The notes under the pieces: generated by a model
Database searches by the model: none
Seen by the model: only the letters and a program-made list of their open reading frames with translations
What the model was told of the DNA's origin: nothing
Made by a program: the position numbers and the translations under genes
In this document: positions 1-8,227 of the stretch, in pieces
Position numbering within the stretch: position 1 is the first letter of the stretch
Layout of the letters: every line of letters begins with the position of its first letter
Assembly: GCA_030918015.1 (NCBI GenBank)
Contig: JAUPTP010000072.1
Span: forward strand, 1 to 8,227
DNA: 8,227 nucleotides
Direction: 5' to 3'
Source of the DNA: Pseudomonadota bacterium
Lineage (GTDB): Bacteria > Pseudomonadota > Gammaproteobacteria > Burkholderiales > Burkholderiaceae_C

Positions 1-77
1 GCAGCTTCAGCCGCGGCGACCTGTCGGACGCGCTCGGCCAGTGGCTGGCCAAGGCACGCCAGGTCGCGCCGCACTGA
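1..77 (+). CDS. C-terminal end of an unidentified protein, possibly a receiver domain (partial)
   Basis: An open frame enters from the left edge and stops at TGA 75-77. The complete codons from position 3 encode 24 residues ending ...LGQWLAKARQVAPH. The stretch SFSRGDLSDALGQWL resembles the last helix of a response-regulator receiver domain, where a K-P-F-like turn is followed by an L..AL..WL amphipathic helix. That would fit a hybrid kinase or response regulator. This is inference from a very short tail; the phospho-acceptor Asp and the rest of the protein lie outside the window. The stop is followed eight bases later by a strong hairpin, which supports this being a real gene end. Confidence 0.5.
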   Translation, partial: SFSRGDLSDALGQWLAKARQVAPH

Positions 78-84
78 AAAGGAA

Positions 85-110
85 CGGGGCCGGCATCGCT
101 GCCGGCCCCG
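85..110. terminator. GC-rich hairpin, likely bidirectional terminator between convergent genes
   Basis: An 11-bp perfect inverted repeat (CGGGGCCGGCA at 85-95, TGCCGGCCCCG at 100-110) encloses a 4-base loop, TCGC. It sits between the plus-strand stop at 77 and the minus-strand chemoreceptor stop at 157-159, where a shared terminator is expected. Read on the minus strand, the stem is followed by TTCCTTTT (rc of 77-84), a good U-rich tail for ending the chemoreceptor transcript. On the plus strand the tail is only pyrimidine-rich (ACCTCTCCCCCTC), so termination there is less certain. Confidence 0.75.
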
Positions 111-156
111 ACCTCTCCCCCTCGACGGACCGCCACCCCTGACGGCTCCCCCGATC

Positions 157-1632
157 TCAGAAGCGTGTCCAGTCGCCGCCGCCGCCGTCATTGCCCGAGT
201 CGCCTCGGCGGCGCTGCGGCGGCAGGTTCGGCTCGATGCCATCGAGCGCGCCCCAGTCCGACGACGGGAAGGGCGGCACGGCCGGCAGCACCTCGCCGCG
301 CGCCTTGATGCGGGCGTTGTGGATCGCGTGGTGCGCATTCCAGGCGGCCTGCTGGGTGCGCTGCAGCAGCTGGAAGGCACTGACCACCTTCTGCAGGCGC
401 TCGGCCTGCTGGCGCAGCGCCTCGGCCGCGCTGGCGCTCTGGCTGACCACCGACGCGTTGTGGCGGGTGAGCTGGTCGAGCTGCTCGATGCTCTGGCCGG
501 TCAGCTCGGCCTGCGCGGCCGAGGGCTCGCGGCCTTCGGCGTCCGGGCCGCTCAGCTCGACGATGTCGGTCATGCGCTGCACCGACATGATCAGCGCGTC
601 CATGGTCGCATCGGCATCGCGGGCCAGGCGGCCGCCGAACTCGACCTTGGCGGCCGAGCTGGTCACCAGCTGCTTGATCTCGCGCGCCGCATTGCCGGCC
701 CGCACCGCCAGGGCGCGCACCTCGCCGGCCACCACCGCGAAGCCCTTGCCCTTGTCGCCGGCCTGCGCCGCCTCGATCGCCGCCTGCAGCGCCAGCAGAT
801 TGGTCTGGAAGGCGATGCTGTCGATCGTGCCCAGGATCTGCGAGATCTGCTGGCTCGACTGGCGGATGTCTTCCATGTTGGCCACCACCTGCGAGACCAC
901 CTCGCCGCCCTGGTGGGCGGCCGCCACGGCGGTGTCGATCAGCTCGCGCGGCGTCAGGCCCGACAGCGGCAGGACCAGGTCGACCTCGGCCTGCGGGGCC
1001 AGCGGCTCGGCCGGCTGCGGCGGCACGATGGCAGGCGGCGGCTCGACCAGGCGCTCGAGCGCACCCTCCACCGGCGGCACCTCGCGGGCGGCGACCGACG
1101 GGGCCGGCGCCACCGGGGCCGCCGGCTCGCTCACCAGGCCCTGGCCCGACTGCGCCCGGGCCAGCACCCGCGACAGCAGCGGCGCCAGGTCGGCCGACAG
1201 CGGGGCCTCGACCGGATCATCGAAACCGGCGTGCCGGTCGTCCGAACCCGCCCGGGCCTGCTGACGCAGGCGCTCGCGCATCTCGACCAGCGCATGCTGG
1301 AGCTGACCGAACTCGTCGGCCGTCACGGCCGGCGCCGGCGCGGTGTCGTCGCCGTCGGCCAGGCGCTCGGCGAAATCCACGGTGCGATCGAGCGGCCACT
1401 TCAGGCTGTCGACCACCAGCCAGCCCGCCAGCGCCGCCAGCGCCATCACGGCGGTTCCGATCAGGCCCAGCATCTGGCGCGCCGGCTGCAGCGTCGGCAG
1501 CGACCCCATCAGCAGCAGGCCGGCGCAGGTCAGCACCATCATCAGGGCCACCATGACACCGAAGCCCCAGGTCAGGCGGGTGGCCACCGGCAGGCGGCCC
1601 AGAAGGCGTCGTGAATCTCGCAGGGAAGGCAT
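157..1632 (-). CDS. Methyl-accepting chemotaxis protein with minimal periplasmic loop and Pro-rich HAMP-to-hairpin linker
   Basis: A 491-residue membrane chemoreceptor that should signal to the CheA/CheW kinase array. Two membrane helices (about 20-42 and 53-75) are separated by only about ten residues, so there is no periplasmic ligand-binding domain. A HAMP domain spans about 74-125 ([18 protein letters not shown], then DEFGQL). Residues 128-230 are rich in Pro and Ala and probably disordered. The signalling hairpin occupies about 231-358, with tip [20 protein letters not shown] at 273-292 and [15 protein letters not shown] after it. A Gly/Pro break (361-370) precedes a final helix (371-427) resembling the usual second methylation helix. 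The C-terminus is a Gly-rich tail ending DWTRF, which fits the W-x-x-F CheR/CheB tether. The ATG at 1632 is chosen because TM1 follows directly; GGAG lies 11 bases upstream. The family call is firm. The stimulus is unknown and may be cytoplasmic, membrane-borne or supplied by a partner protein. Confidence 0.93.
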   Translation of the reverse strand: MPSLRDSRRLLGRLPVATRLTWGFGVMVALMMVLTCAGLLLMGSLPTLQPARQMLGLIGTAVMALAALAGWLVVDSLKWPLDRTVDFAERLADGDDTAPAPAVTADEFGQLQHALVEMRERLRQQARAGSDDRHAGFDDPVEAPLSADLAPLLSRVLARAQSGQGLVSEPAAPVAPAPSVAAREVPPVEGALERLVEPPPAIVPPQPAEPLAPQAEVDLVLPLSGLTPRELIDTAVAAAHQGGEVVSQVVANMEDIRQSSQQISQILGTIDSIAFQTNLLALQAAIEAAQAGDKGKGFAVVAGEVRALAVRAGNAAREIKQLVTSSAAKVEFGGRLARDADATMDALIMSVQRMTDIVELSGPDAEGREPSAAQAELTGQSIEQLDQLTRHNASVVSQSASAAEALRQQAERLQKVVSAFQLLQRTQQAAWNAHHAIHNARIKARGEVLPAVPPFPSSDWGALDGIEPNLPPQRRRGDSGNDGGGGDWTRF

Positions 1633-1763
1633 ATCGGGTGCAGCTCCGCTCGTTCGGATAGGTCGAGGCCCCGATTCTGTTCAAGGTCTACATGTCGATA
1701 AATACATCACGATTTGACACAACAGCGGCGAACTGCAAGGTCTGAAACCTCACCCCTGCGTGC

Positions 1764-1779
1764 CGGGCTCCGCAGCCCG
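1764..1779 (-). terminator. Short GC hairpin downstream of the metalloprotease gene (weak terminator candidate)
   Basis: A 6-bp perfect stem (CGGGCT / AGCCCG) with loop CCGC lies about 95 bases past the metalloprotease stop on the minus strand. No U-tract follows it in that direction, so it could only be a weak or factor-assisted terminator, or it may be fortuitous in DNA this GC-rich. Confidence 0.2.
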
Positions 1780-1853
1780 AAAACCGTGACACCCGGTGCC
1801 GTCGGCATCGCCCCAACTGCAGAAGGCGACCCACATCCGGGGGGAGCACGGGG

Positions 1854-1868
1854 CCCCTGCCGCAGGGG
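1854..1868 (-). terminator. Short hairpin just after the metalloprotease stop (weak terminator candidate)
   Basis: CCCCTG and CAGGGG form a 6-bp stem with a 3-base loop, beginning six bases after the minus-strand stop codon at 1875-1877. Its position is right for a terminator, but there is no U-rich tail on the minus strand, so the call is tentative. Confidence 0.25.
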
Positions 1869-1874
1869 GCAGGC

Positions 1875-4598
1875 TCACGCGCCGGAGCGCACCACCTGGG
1901 CCTGCAGGGCCTCGCGCAGCCGCCGCGCACTGTCTTTCAGGTGCGCGGCGTCCTCGGAGGACGGCAAGGAACTGTAACGTACCTTGTCCAGACGTGCCAG
2001 CACGGCCCGCGCCTGCTGCTGCATCTGCAGGCGCAGTTCGGCCGGACCGGTCGTGGCCGGCGCCATCAGCCACTGGATCAGCAGCGTGACATGGGTGCGC
2101 TGCAGGGCGCGGCGCGCGGGCTCGATCGCGGCGCCGGGCACGAGATCCGCCCACACCGCGGCGCCCAGGCGCGACTGCATGTCCTGGAGCGTGAGGCTGC
2201 CACGGGTCGCCTCCGCGCGGGTCGCCCCGTCCAGCAGCCGGTTGCCCACGCCCTCGCTCATCAGCTCGCCCAGCACCTGCTCCTGCATCGCGGCGAGCTG
2301 CTCGACCGGATTGAAATCGGTGACCACCGCGGCCCCGCCCGCGAACAGGGCGTCGCTGCGCTCGAGGAAGTCGGGGGCCAGGCGCCGCTGCAGCGCCGGC
2401 GACACCTCCAGCGCGTGGGGCGACAGCAGCTCGCCGAGCAGCAGCTCGAGCGCGCGCAGCTGCTCGGCGCGCGGCAGCGGCTGCAGCGGGTCGCGGCCCG
2501 AGCCGGGCGCATCGCGCAGCGTGCGCAGCCCCCCGACCTGCCGCAGCAGCACCACGGCCGCGCGGCCCACATCCCGCAGCGCGAAGCCGACCACGCGGCG
2601 CAGCCGGGCATAGTCCTCGCCCGCCTGCAGCGGCCGGGCCTCCAGCCGGGTGATCAGGTCCCGCGCGATGCCCAGGCGCTTGCGCGCGAAGGCCACCGGA
2701 TCGCGCCCCAGGTCGCCCTGCAGCGTCTCGGGGTCCAGGCCCAGGAAGACATCCTCGTCGGTGCCGAAGGCCAGCGCCGACTCGGCGCTGCGCGCGGCGA
2801 TCCCAGCCAGCGCGGCCGGCTCCTCGGCCGGCGCGAGCGGCCGGTAGGCGTAGTCGATGGCCCAGAAATCGTAGGGCCCCAGCGTGGTCTGGAACGGCGC
2901 GGCCGCGGGCTGGCCACGCGCGGGCAGGTTGATCGCGGCGTACTCCATCACCGAGCCGGTCAGCGCATGCGTGCGGGTGTACTCCGGGTCGGCCAGCTGC
3001 TCCTCGTCGAGCACGGTGGAGGCGCGGAAGTTGTGGCGCAGGCCCAGCGTGTGGCCGACCTCGTGCATGGTCACGTCCTTCAGGTAGGCCGCGACAAAGG
3101 CCTCGGCCTCGGGGCCGTCCGGGTCCAGGCCGTCGCGCAGGGCCAGCACGTCGAGCGCATAGCCCAGCTGCTCGGCGGCCAGATCGGCGTGCTGGCACAG
3201 CGCCAGCTCGCCCAGGTCCACCGGCCGGGCAAAGACGGAGGCCGGCGCCTCGGTGCGGGCCGGCGCGGCCAGCACCTGGCTGCGCAGCGTGCGCTGCGCA
3301 CGCGAGCTCAGGCTCTCGATGGCGATGTCGGCGTCCAGGATCTCGCCGCTGCGCGGGTCGACATGGCTGGGGCCGACCGCGCCGAACATCGCCGTGGCGT
3401 TGGTCATCCAGCGCACCGAGGCCAGGCCGGTCTCCAGCGTGTCGAAGTCGGCGTCCTCGGGCTGGATCTTCGCGACGATCGCGTCCTTGAAGCCGATCGC
3501 CTCGAAGGCGCGGTTCCACTCGAGGATGCCGGCGCGGATCGGCTCGCGGTAGCGCTCGGGCACGCTGCGGTCGATCCAGTAGACGATCGGGCGCACCGGC
3601 TCGGACAGCGCGGCGGCCGGGTCCTTCTTCTCGAGACGCCAGCGGTTGACGAAGTAGCGCCGCGGGCTGCGGGCGCGCTCGTCGCCGAAGTCGCTCACCC
3701 GGGTGACGAAGTGGCCCAGGCGCGCGTCGGCCGCGCGGGCACGCATCGGCTCGGCGGGCAGCCGGGTGAGCGAGTAGTGCTGGCGGATGAACAGGCTGCG
3801 CGCGTCAGGCAGCGTGGCGGGCACGGAAGGCGCGACGCCGGCGAGCGGGCCGGACGGGGCCGCGCCCAGTGCCGCGGTGGCGAAATGGCTCTGCACCGTC
3901 ACGGCCAGCAGCTCGGAGGTGCCGCGCACGCCGGTGATGCCGCTGTGGCGCCCATCCAGCGCGTAGCCCTGCCGGTAGGTGCGCTGCAGATGGGCGCCCA
4001 GGCCCATGAGGTCGGTCAGGAACAGCGCCGAGGCATCGACCAGCACCGAGCGGCGCTCCGGATGCGGCTGGCTGAGCACGGCTGCGCTGGCCAGCAGGCT
4101 CGGCGAGAAGGCCGCCGACACCGCCCGGGCCTGCGGCGTGCCCGCCTGGGCCACATGTTCGGCATTGCGCGCGATCAGCCGGACCTGGTTGTAGACCTTG
4201 ACGAACTCGACCCACTTGGCGCCGCCGGCACCGGTGCGCCCGCCCATCAGGCCGCCGAGCACGCCGCCCTCGCCGATGCCCGAGGCGATCTTCGGCGACA
4301 GGAAGAACGGCACATCGAAATGTGTCTCGGACAGCTCGAGCCAGAGCTTGTCGTCCTTCTTCCAGACCGGGATCAGGCCGTCGATGCGGCGCGCATCGCG
4401 CACGATCTGATCGAAGGGCGGCAGTGCGGCGACAGGCACCGGCGTGGCGCCGCCTCCCCCCGGCACCGGGGTCGCAGATGCGGCCGCCGGCGCCCGCTCC
4501 GGGGACACGGCCGCCGGCGTGGCGCACCCCGCCAGCAGCAGCGCGCCGGCCAGCGCGGTCACGGAGACGGTGAACGGAAGCGGAAGAGGACGGCTCAT
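1875..4598 (-). CDS. Zinc-dependent metzincin-type metalloprotease, lipoprotein (DUF5118/DUF5117/DUF4953 family)
   Basis: A 907-residue secreted protease precursor. The N-terminus is a lipoprotein signal peptide with lipobox LLAGC (Cys25). Ala at +2 gives no inner-membrane retention signal, so outer-membrane anchoring is likely. An Ala/Pro-rich spacer runs to about residue 60. The next section (about 61-300, starting PFDQIVRDARRIDGLIPVWK) reads like DUF5118 followed by DUF5117. The catalytic zinc site is HEVGHTLGLRH at 512-522, giving His512, His516 and His522 as ligands and Glu513 as the general base. SVMEY at 549-553 is the expected Met-turn. DPRSGEILDADIAI (414-427) is a conserved strand ahead of the active site in this family. 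The remaining 350 residues are helical-looking and uncharacterised. All catalytic residues are present, so it should be active; the substrate is unknown. The start is the only Met before the signal peptide; the ribosome-binding site is weak (GAGCGAG). nadE lies 44 bp upstream on the same strand, so the two may share a transcript. Confidence 0.93.
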   Translation of the reverse strand: MSRPLPLPFTVSVTALAGALLLAGCATPAAVSPERAPAAASATPVPGGGGATPVPVAALPPFDQIVRDARRIDGLIPVWKKDDKLWLELSETHFDVPFFLSPKIASGIGEGGVLGGLMGGRTGAGGAKWVEFVKVYNQVRLIARNAEHVAQAGTPQARAVSAAFSPSLLASAAVLSQPHPERRSVLVDASALFLTDLMGLGAHLQRTYRQGYALDGRHSGITGVRGTSELLAVTVQSHFATAALGAAPSGPLAGVAPSVPATLPDARSLFIRQHYSLTRLPAEPMRARAADARLGHFVTRVSDFGDERARSPRRYFVNRWRLEKKDPAAALSEPVRPIVYWIDRSVPERYREPIRAGILEWNRAFEAIGFKDAIVAKIQPEDADFDTLETGLASVRWMTNATAMFGAVGPSHVDPRSGEILDADIAIESLSSRAQRTLRSQVLAAPARTEAPASVFARPVDLGELALCQHADLAAEQLGYALDVLALRDGLDPDGPEAEAFVAAYLKDVTMHEVGHTLGLRHNFRASTVLDEEQLADPEYTRTHALTGSVMEYAAINLPARGQPAAAPFQTTLGPYDFWAIDYAYRPLAPAEEPAALAGIAARSAESALAFGTDEDVFLGLDPETLQGDLGRDPVAFARKRLGIARDLITRLEARPLQAGEDYARLRRVVGFALRDVGRAAVVLLRQVGGLRTLRDAPGSGRDPLQPLPRAEQLRALELLLGELLSPHALEVSPALQRRLAPDFLERSDALFAGGAAVVTDFNPVEQLAAMQEQVLGELMSEGVGNRLLDGATRAEATRGSLTLQDMQSRLGAAVWADLVPGAAIEPARRALQRTHVTLLIQWLMAPATTGPAELRLQMQQQARAVLARLDKVRYSSLPSSEDAAHLKDSARRLREALQAQVVRSGA

Positions 4599-4642
4599 GC
4601 GGACTCGCTCGGATGGGGAGCCGCATTGTGCCGATCCGCGGC

Positions 4643-6706
<2,064 letters not shown>

Positions 6707-6794
6707 GGCTGGAGACTCCGATGGCAGAGAGGTTCACGAGGAAATGCCCGACTGTAGCCGCAGCGATTGCGCGCACCGTGCGAACATCGTCGCG
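6707..6794. promoter_or_regulatory. Divergent intergenic region between nadE and the GNAT gene
   Basis: These 88 bp separate two genes transcribed away from each other, so promoters for both are expected here or just inside the neighbouring genes. GGAG for nadE (minus strand, 6716-6719) is visible. I checked both strands for -35/-10 pairs and found only partial matches with wrong spacing, so no promoter is called. Confidence 0.3.
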
Positions 6795-7985
6795 ATGGAC
6801 GCCTCCACCGCAGCGACACCGCGCCTTTCCCTGCAGATTCACGACGATCCGTGCCGAATCGACGCCCGGGCCTGGGACGCGCTGCTGGCGGCCTCGCCGG
6901 CGCCGACGCCCTTCCTGCGCCACGCCTTCCTGGCGGCGCTGCACGCCAGCGGCAGCGCCTGCGCCGCCACCGGCTGGCAGCCGGTCTTCATGACGCTGGC
7001 CGACGAGAACGATGCAGGCGTGCTGCGCGCCGGCGCGGCGCTCTACCTGAAGAGCCATTCCTACGGCGAATATGTCTTCGACTGGGCCTGGGCCGACGCC
7101 TGGGAGCGCGCCGGCCAGCGCTACTACCCCAAGCTGCTGGGCGCGGTGCCCTTCACGCCGGTGCCGGGCTCGCGGCTGCTGGCGCGCGACGCGGCGGCAC
7201 GCGCGGCGCTGCTGGCCGCCATCGAGGCCTTCGCGCGTGATCGGGGGCTGTCCTCCGCCCACCTGCTCTTCCTGGACGAGGCCGACCGGGCGGCGGCCAC
7301 CGCCCAGGGCTGGCTGCTGCGCGAGGGCGTGCAGTTCCACTGGACCAACCGCCAGCCCGAGCCCTATGCCGACTTCGCCGATTTCCTCGCCCACCTCTCG
7401 CGCGACAAGCGCAAGAAGATCGCGCAGGAACGCCGCTATGTGCGCGAGGCCGGCATCACCTTCGACCTGCGGCGCGGCGCCGAGATCACCGAGGCCGACT
7501 GGGACTTCTTCGCCCGCTGCTACGACAACACCTACCGCGAGCACCGCTCGACGCCCTATCTGAGTCGCGCCTTCTGGGCCGAGATGGCGCGCGCGATGCC
7601 CGAGCACTGGCTGATGTTCGTCGCCCGGCGCGGGCCCGAGCGGGTGGCCGCCTCGCTGGTGGCGATCGATGCCGAGCGGCGGGTGGCCTGGGGGCGCTAC
7701 TGGGGCTGCACCGAGCCGGTGGCGCATCTGCACTTCGCCGCCTGCTATCACGAGCCGCTGGACTGGTGCGTGCGCGAGCGCTTCCTGCGCTTCGAGGGCG
7801 GCGCCCAGGGCGAGCACAAGATGGCGCGCGGCCTGCTGCCGGTGACGACGACCTCGGCGCACTGGCTGCGCCACCCCGGCTTCGCCGATGCGGTGGCGCG
7901 CTTCCTGGCCCAGGAAAGCGCCGGAGTCGAGGCCTATGTGGGCGAGCTGCGCGAGCGCAATCCCTTCCGGCATGGCGACCGATAA
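6795..7985 (+). CDS. DUF482 / COG3146-type GNAT-fold acyltransferase (FemAB-like), substrate unknown
   Basis: A 396-residue cytoplasmic protein of the DUF482 family, often annotated as a GNAT N-acetyltransferase or as 'peptidoglycan biosynthesis' because of its FemAB-like fold; the substrate is not established. Family hallmarks are all present: PFLRHAFLAALHASG (39-53), then KSHSYGEYVFDWAWADAW (86-103), YYPKLLGAVPFTPVPGSRLL (110-129), a basic LSRDKRKKIAQERR stretch (201-214) and the near-C-terminal FEGGAQGEHKMARGLLPV (333-350). No signal peptide or membrane segment is seen. The ATG at 6795 is preferred because family members begin shortly before the first strand (here LSLQIHDD). The frame is open upstream to an ATG at 6744, which has AGGA too close to it, and to 6681, which would overlap nadE; both look less likely. 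The ribosome-binding site at 6795 is poor. A lipoprotein gene follows after 9 bases and is probably co-transcribed. Confidence 0.88.
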   Translation: MDASTAATPRLSLQIHDDPCRIDARAWDALLAASPAPTPFLRHAFLAALHASGSACAATGWQPVFMTLADENDAGVLRAGAALYLKSHSYGEYVFDWAWADAWERAGQRYYPKLLGAVPFTPVPGSRLLARDAAARAALLAAIEAFARDRGLSSAHLLFLDEADRAAATAQGWLLREGVQFHWTNRQPEPYADFADFLAHLSRDKRKKIAQERRYVREAGITFDLRRGAEITEADWDFFARCYDNTYREHRSTPYLSRAFWAEMARAMPEHWLMFVARRGPERVAASLVAIDAERRVAWGRYWGCTEPVAHLHFAACYHEPLDWCVRERFLRFEGGAQGEHKMARGLLPVTTTSAHWLRHPGFADAVARFLAQESAGVEAYVGELRERNPFRHGDR

Positions 7986-7994
7986 TCGCCGCCC

Positions 7995-8227
7995 ATGAGA
8001 TCGTCCGTCCTGCGCCTTGCCGCGCTCGCTCCCCTGATGGCCACGCTGGCCGCCTGCACGACGCTGCCCAGCGACCAGCGACCCGCCCCGTCGCCCTGGC
8101 CGAGCCCGGCGCCCTCGCCGCTGCCGGGCACGCTGCCGCCGGTGATCACGCTGCCGCCGGTGAGCGCGCCGCCCCCCGCCCCGACCCCGGTGCCGGTCCT
8201 GCCGCCGCTGCCGCCCGTCGCACCACC
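7995..8227 (+). CDS. Proline-rich lipoprotein, truncated by window end
   Basis: An ATG nine bases after the GNAT stop opens a frame that stays open to the window edge (77 complete codons). It encodes a lipoprotein signal peptide: MRSS, a hydrophobic stretch, then lipobox LAAC with Cys21. Thr at +2 is compatible with outer-membrane sorting. The mature part is extremely proline-rich, with about 25 Pro in the 56 residues after Cys21, in patterns such as SPAPSPLP, TLPPV and VLPPLPPV. This suggests an extended tether crossing the periplasm, ahead of a domain not seen here. I do not recognise the gene. Close spacing with the upstream gene suggests co-transcription and perhaps coupled translation; no good Shine-Dalgarno sequence is seen. 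Confidence 0.75.
   Translation, partial: MRSSVLRLAALAPLMATLAACTTLPSDQRPAPSPWPSPAPSPLPGTLPPVITLPPVSAPPPAPTPVPVLPPLPPVAP
8130..8165 (+). repeat. 18-bp tandem repeat within the Pro-rich lipoprotein gene
   Basis: Two adjacent 18-base units (8130-8147 and 8148-8165) differ at one base and encode TLPPVI and TLPPVS. Whole-codon length keeps the frame, so gain or loss of units would only lengthen or shorten the proline-rich tether. Confidence 0.7.

Larger units (their letters stand above)
1633..1874. promoter_or_regulatory. Intergenic region with AT-rich island, probable chemoreceptor promoter region
   Basis: This 242-bp gap separates the stop of the metalloprotease gene from the start of the chemoreceptor gene, both on the minus strand. 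Most of it is GC-rich, but about 1690-1720 is clearly AT-rich against the surroundings and lies 60-90 bases upstream of the chemoreceptor ATG, where a promoter is expected. The island holds an interrupted inverted repeat: TGTC 1693-1696 and AAAT 1700-1703, answered by ATTTGACA at 1712-1719. I could not fit a convincing sigma-70, FliA or sigma-54 promoter on the minus strand, so the exact promoter is not called. The GGAG ribosome-binding candidate is at 1644-1647. No protein-coding signal was seen in the gap. Confidence 0.4.

Noticed and set aside
1714..1719. Perfect TTGACA on the plus strand
   Set aside because: No -10 element at 16-18 bases and no plus-strand gene downstream, so it is probably chance within the AT-rich island.
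1690..1720. FliA (sigma-28) promoter for the chemoreceptor on the minus strand
   Set aside because: The best alignment matches only about half of the -10 consensus with off spacing, so it is not supportable.

Overview
The window is very GC-rich (roughly 70% by eye) and densely coded. Its protein signatures point to a betaproteobacterium, probably of the Burkholderiales (Leptothrix/Rubrivivax/Roseateles-like). These signatures are the chemoreceptor hairpin wording, the DUF482-type acetyltransferase and the long glutamine-dependent NAD synthetase. The order-level placement is inference from protein style, not a search result. No RNA gene, insertion sequence, phage gene, CRISPR array or defence module was seen.

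Layout from left to right. (1) The last 24 codons of a plus-strand gene end at 77, possibly the C-terminus of a response-regulator receiver domain. (2) A perfect 11-bp GC hairpin (85-110) lies between this gene and the converging minus-strand chemoreceptor gene, and probably terminates both. (3) A minus-strand methyl-accepting chemotaxis protein (157-1632) has almost no periplasmic domain, a proline-rich insert after HAMP, a shortened signalling hairpin and a C-terminal DWTRF tether. (4) A 242-bp intergenic stretch contains a local AT-rich island, the likely promoter region of the chemoreceptor. (5) A minus-strand outer-membrane lipoprotein metalloprotease of the metzincin type follows (1875-4598). 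(6) A minus-strand two-domain glutamine-dependent NAD synthetase, nadE (4643-6706), starts with TTG. It lies 44 bp upstream of the protease gene in the direction of transcription. (7) An 88-bp divergent gap follows. (8) A plus-strand DUF482/FemAB-like GNAT protein runs from about 6795 to 7985. (9) Nine bases later begins a plus-strand proline-rich lipoprotein, cut by the window edge.

nadE and the protease gene could be co-transcribed, as could the GNAT and lipoprotein genes, but no functional link within either pair is evident. Most of the window is ordinary core-genome content. The item most worth a second look is the chemoreceptor: its domain plan departs from the continuous coiled-coil scheme expected of the family. 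I found no evidence for a wholly new multi-gene system.
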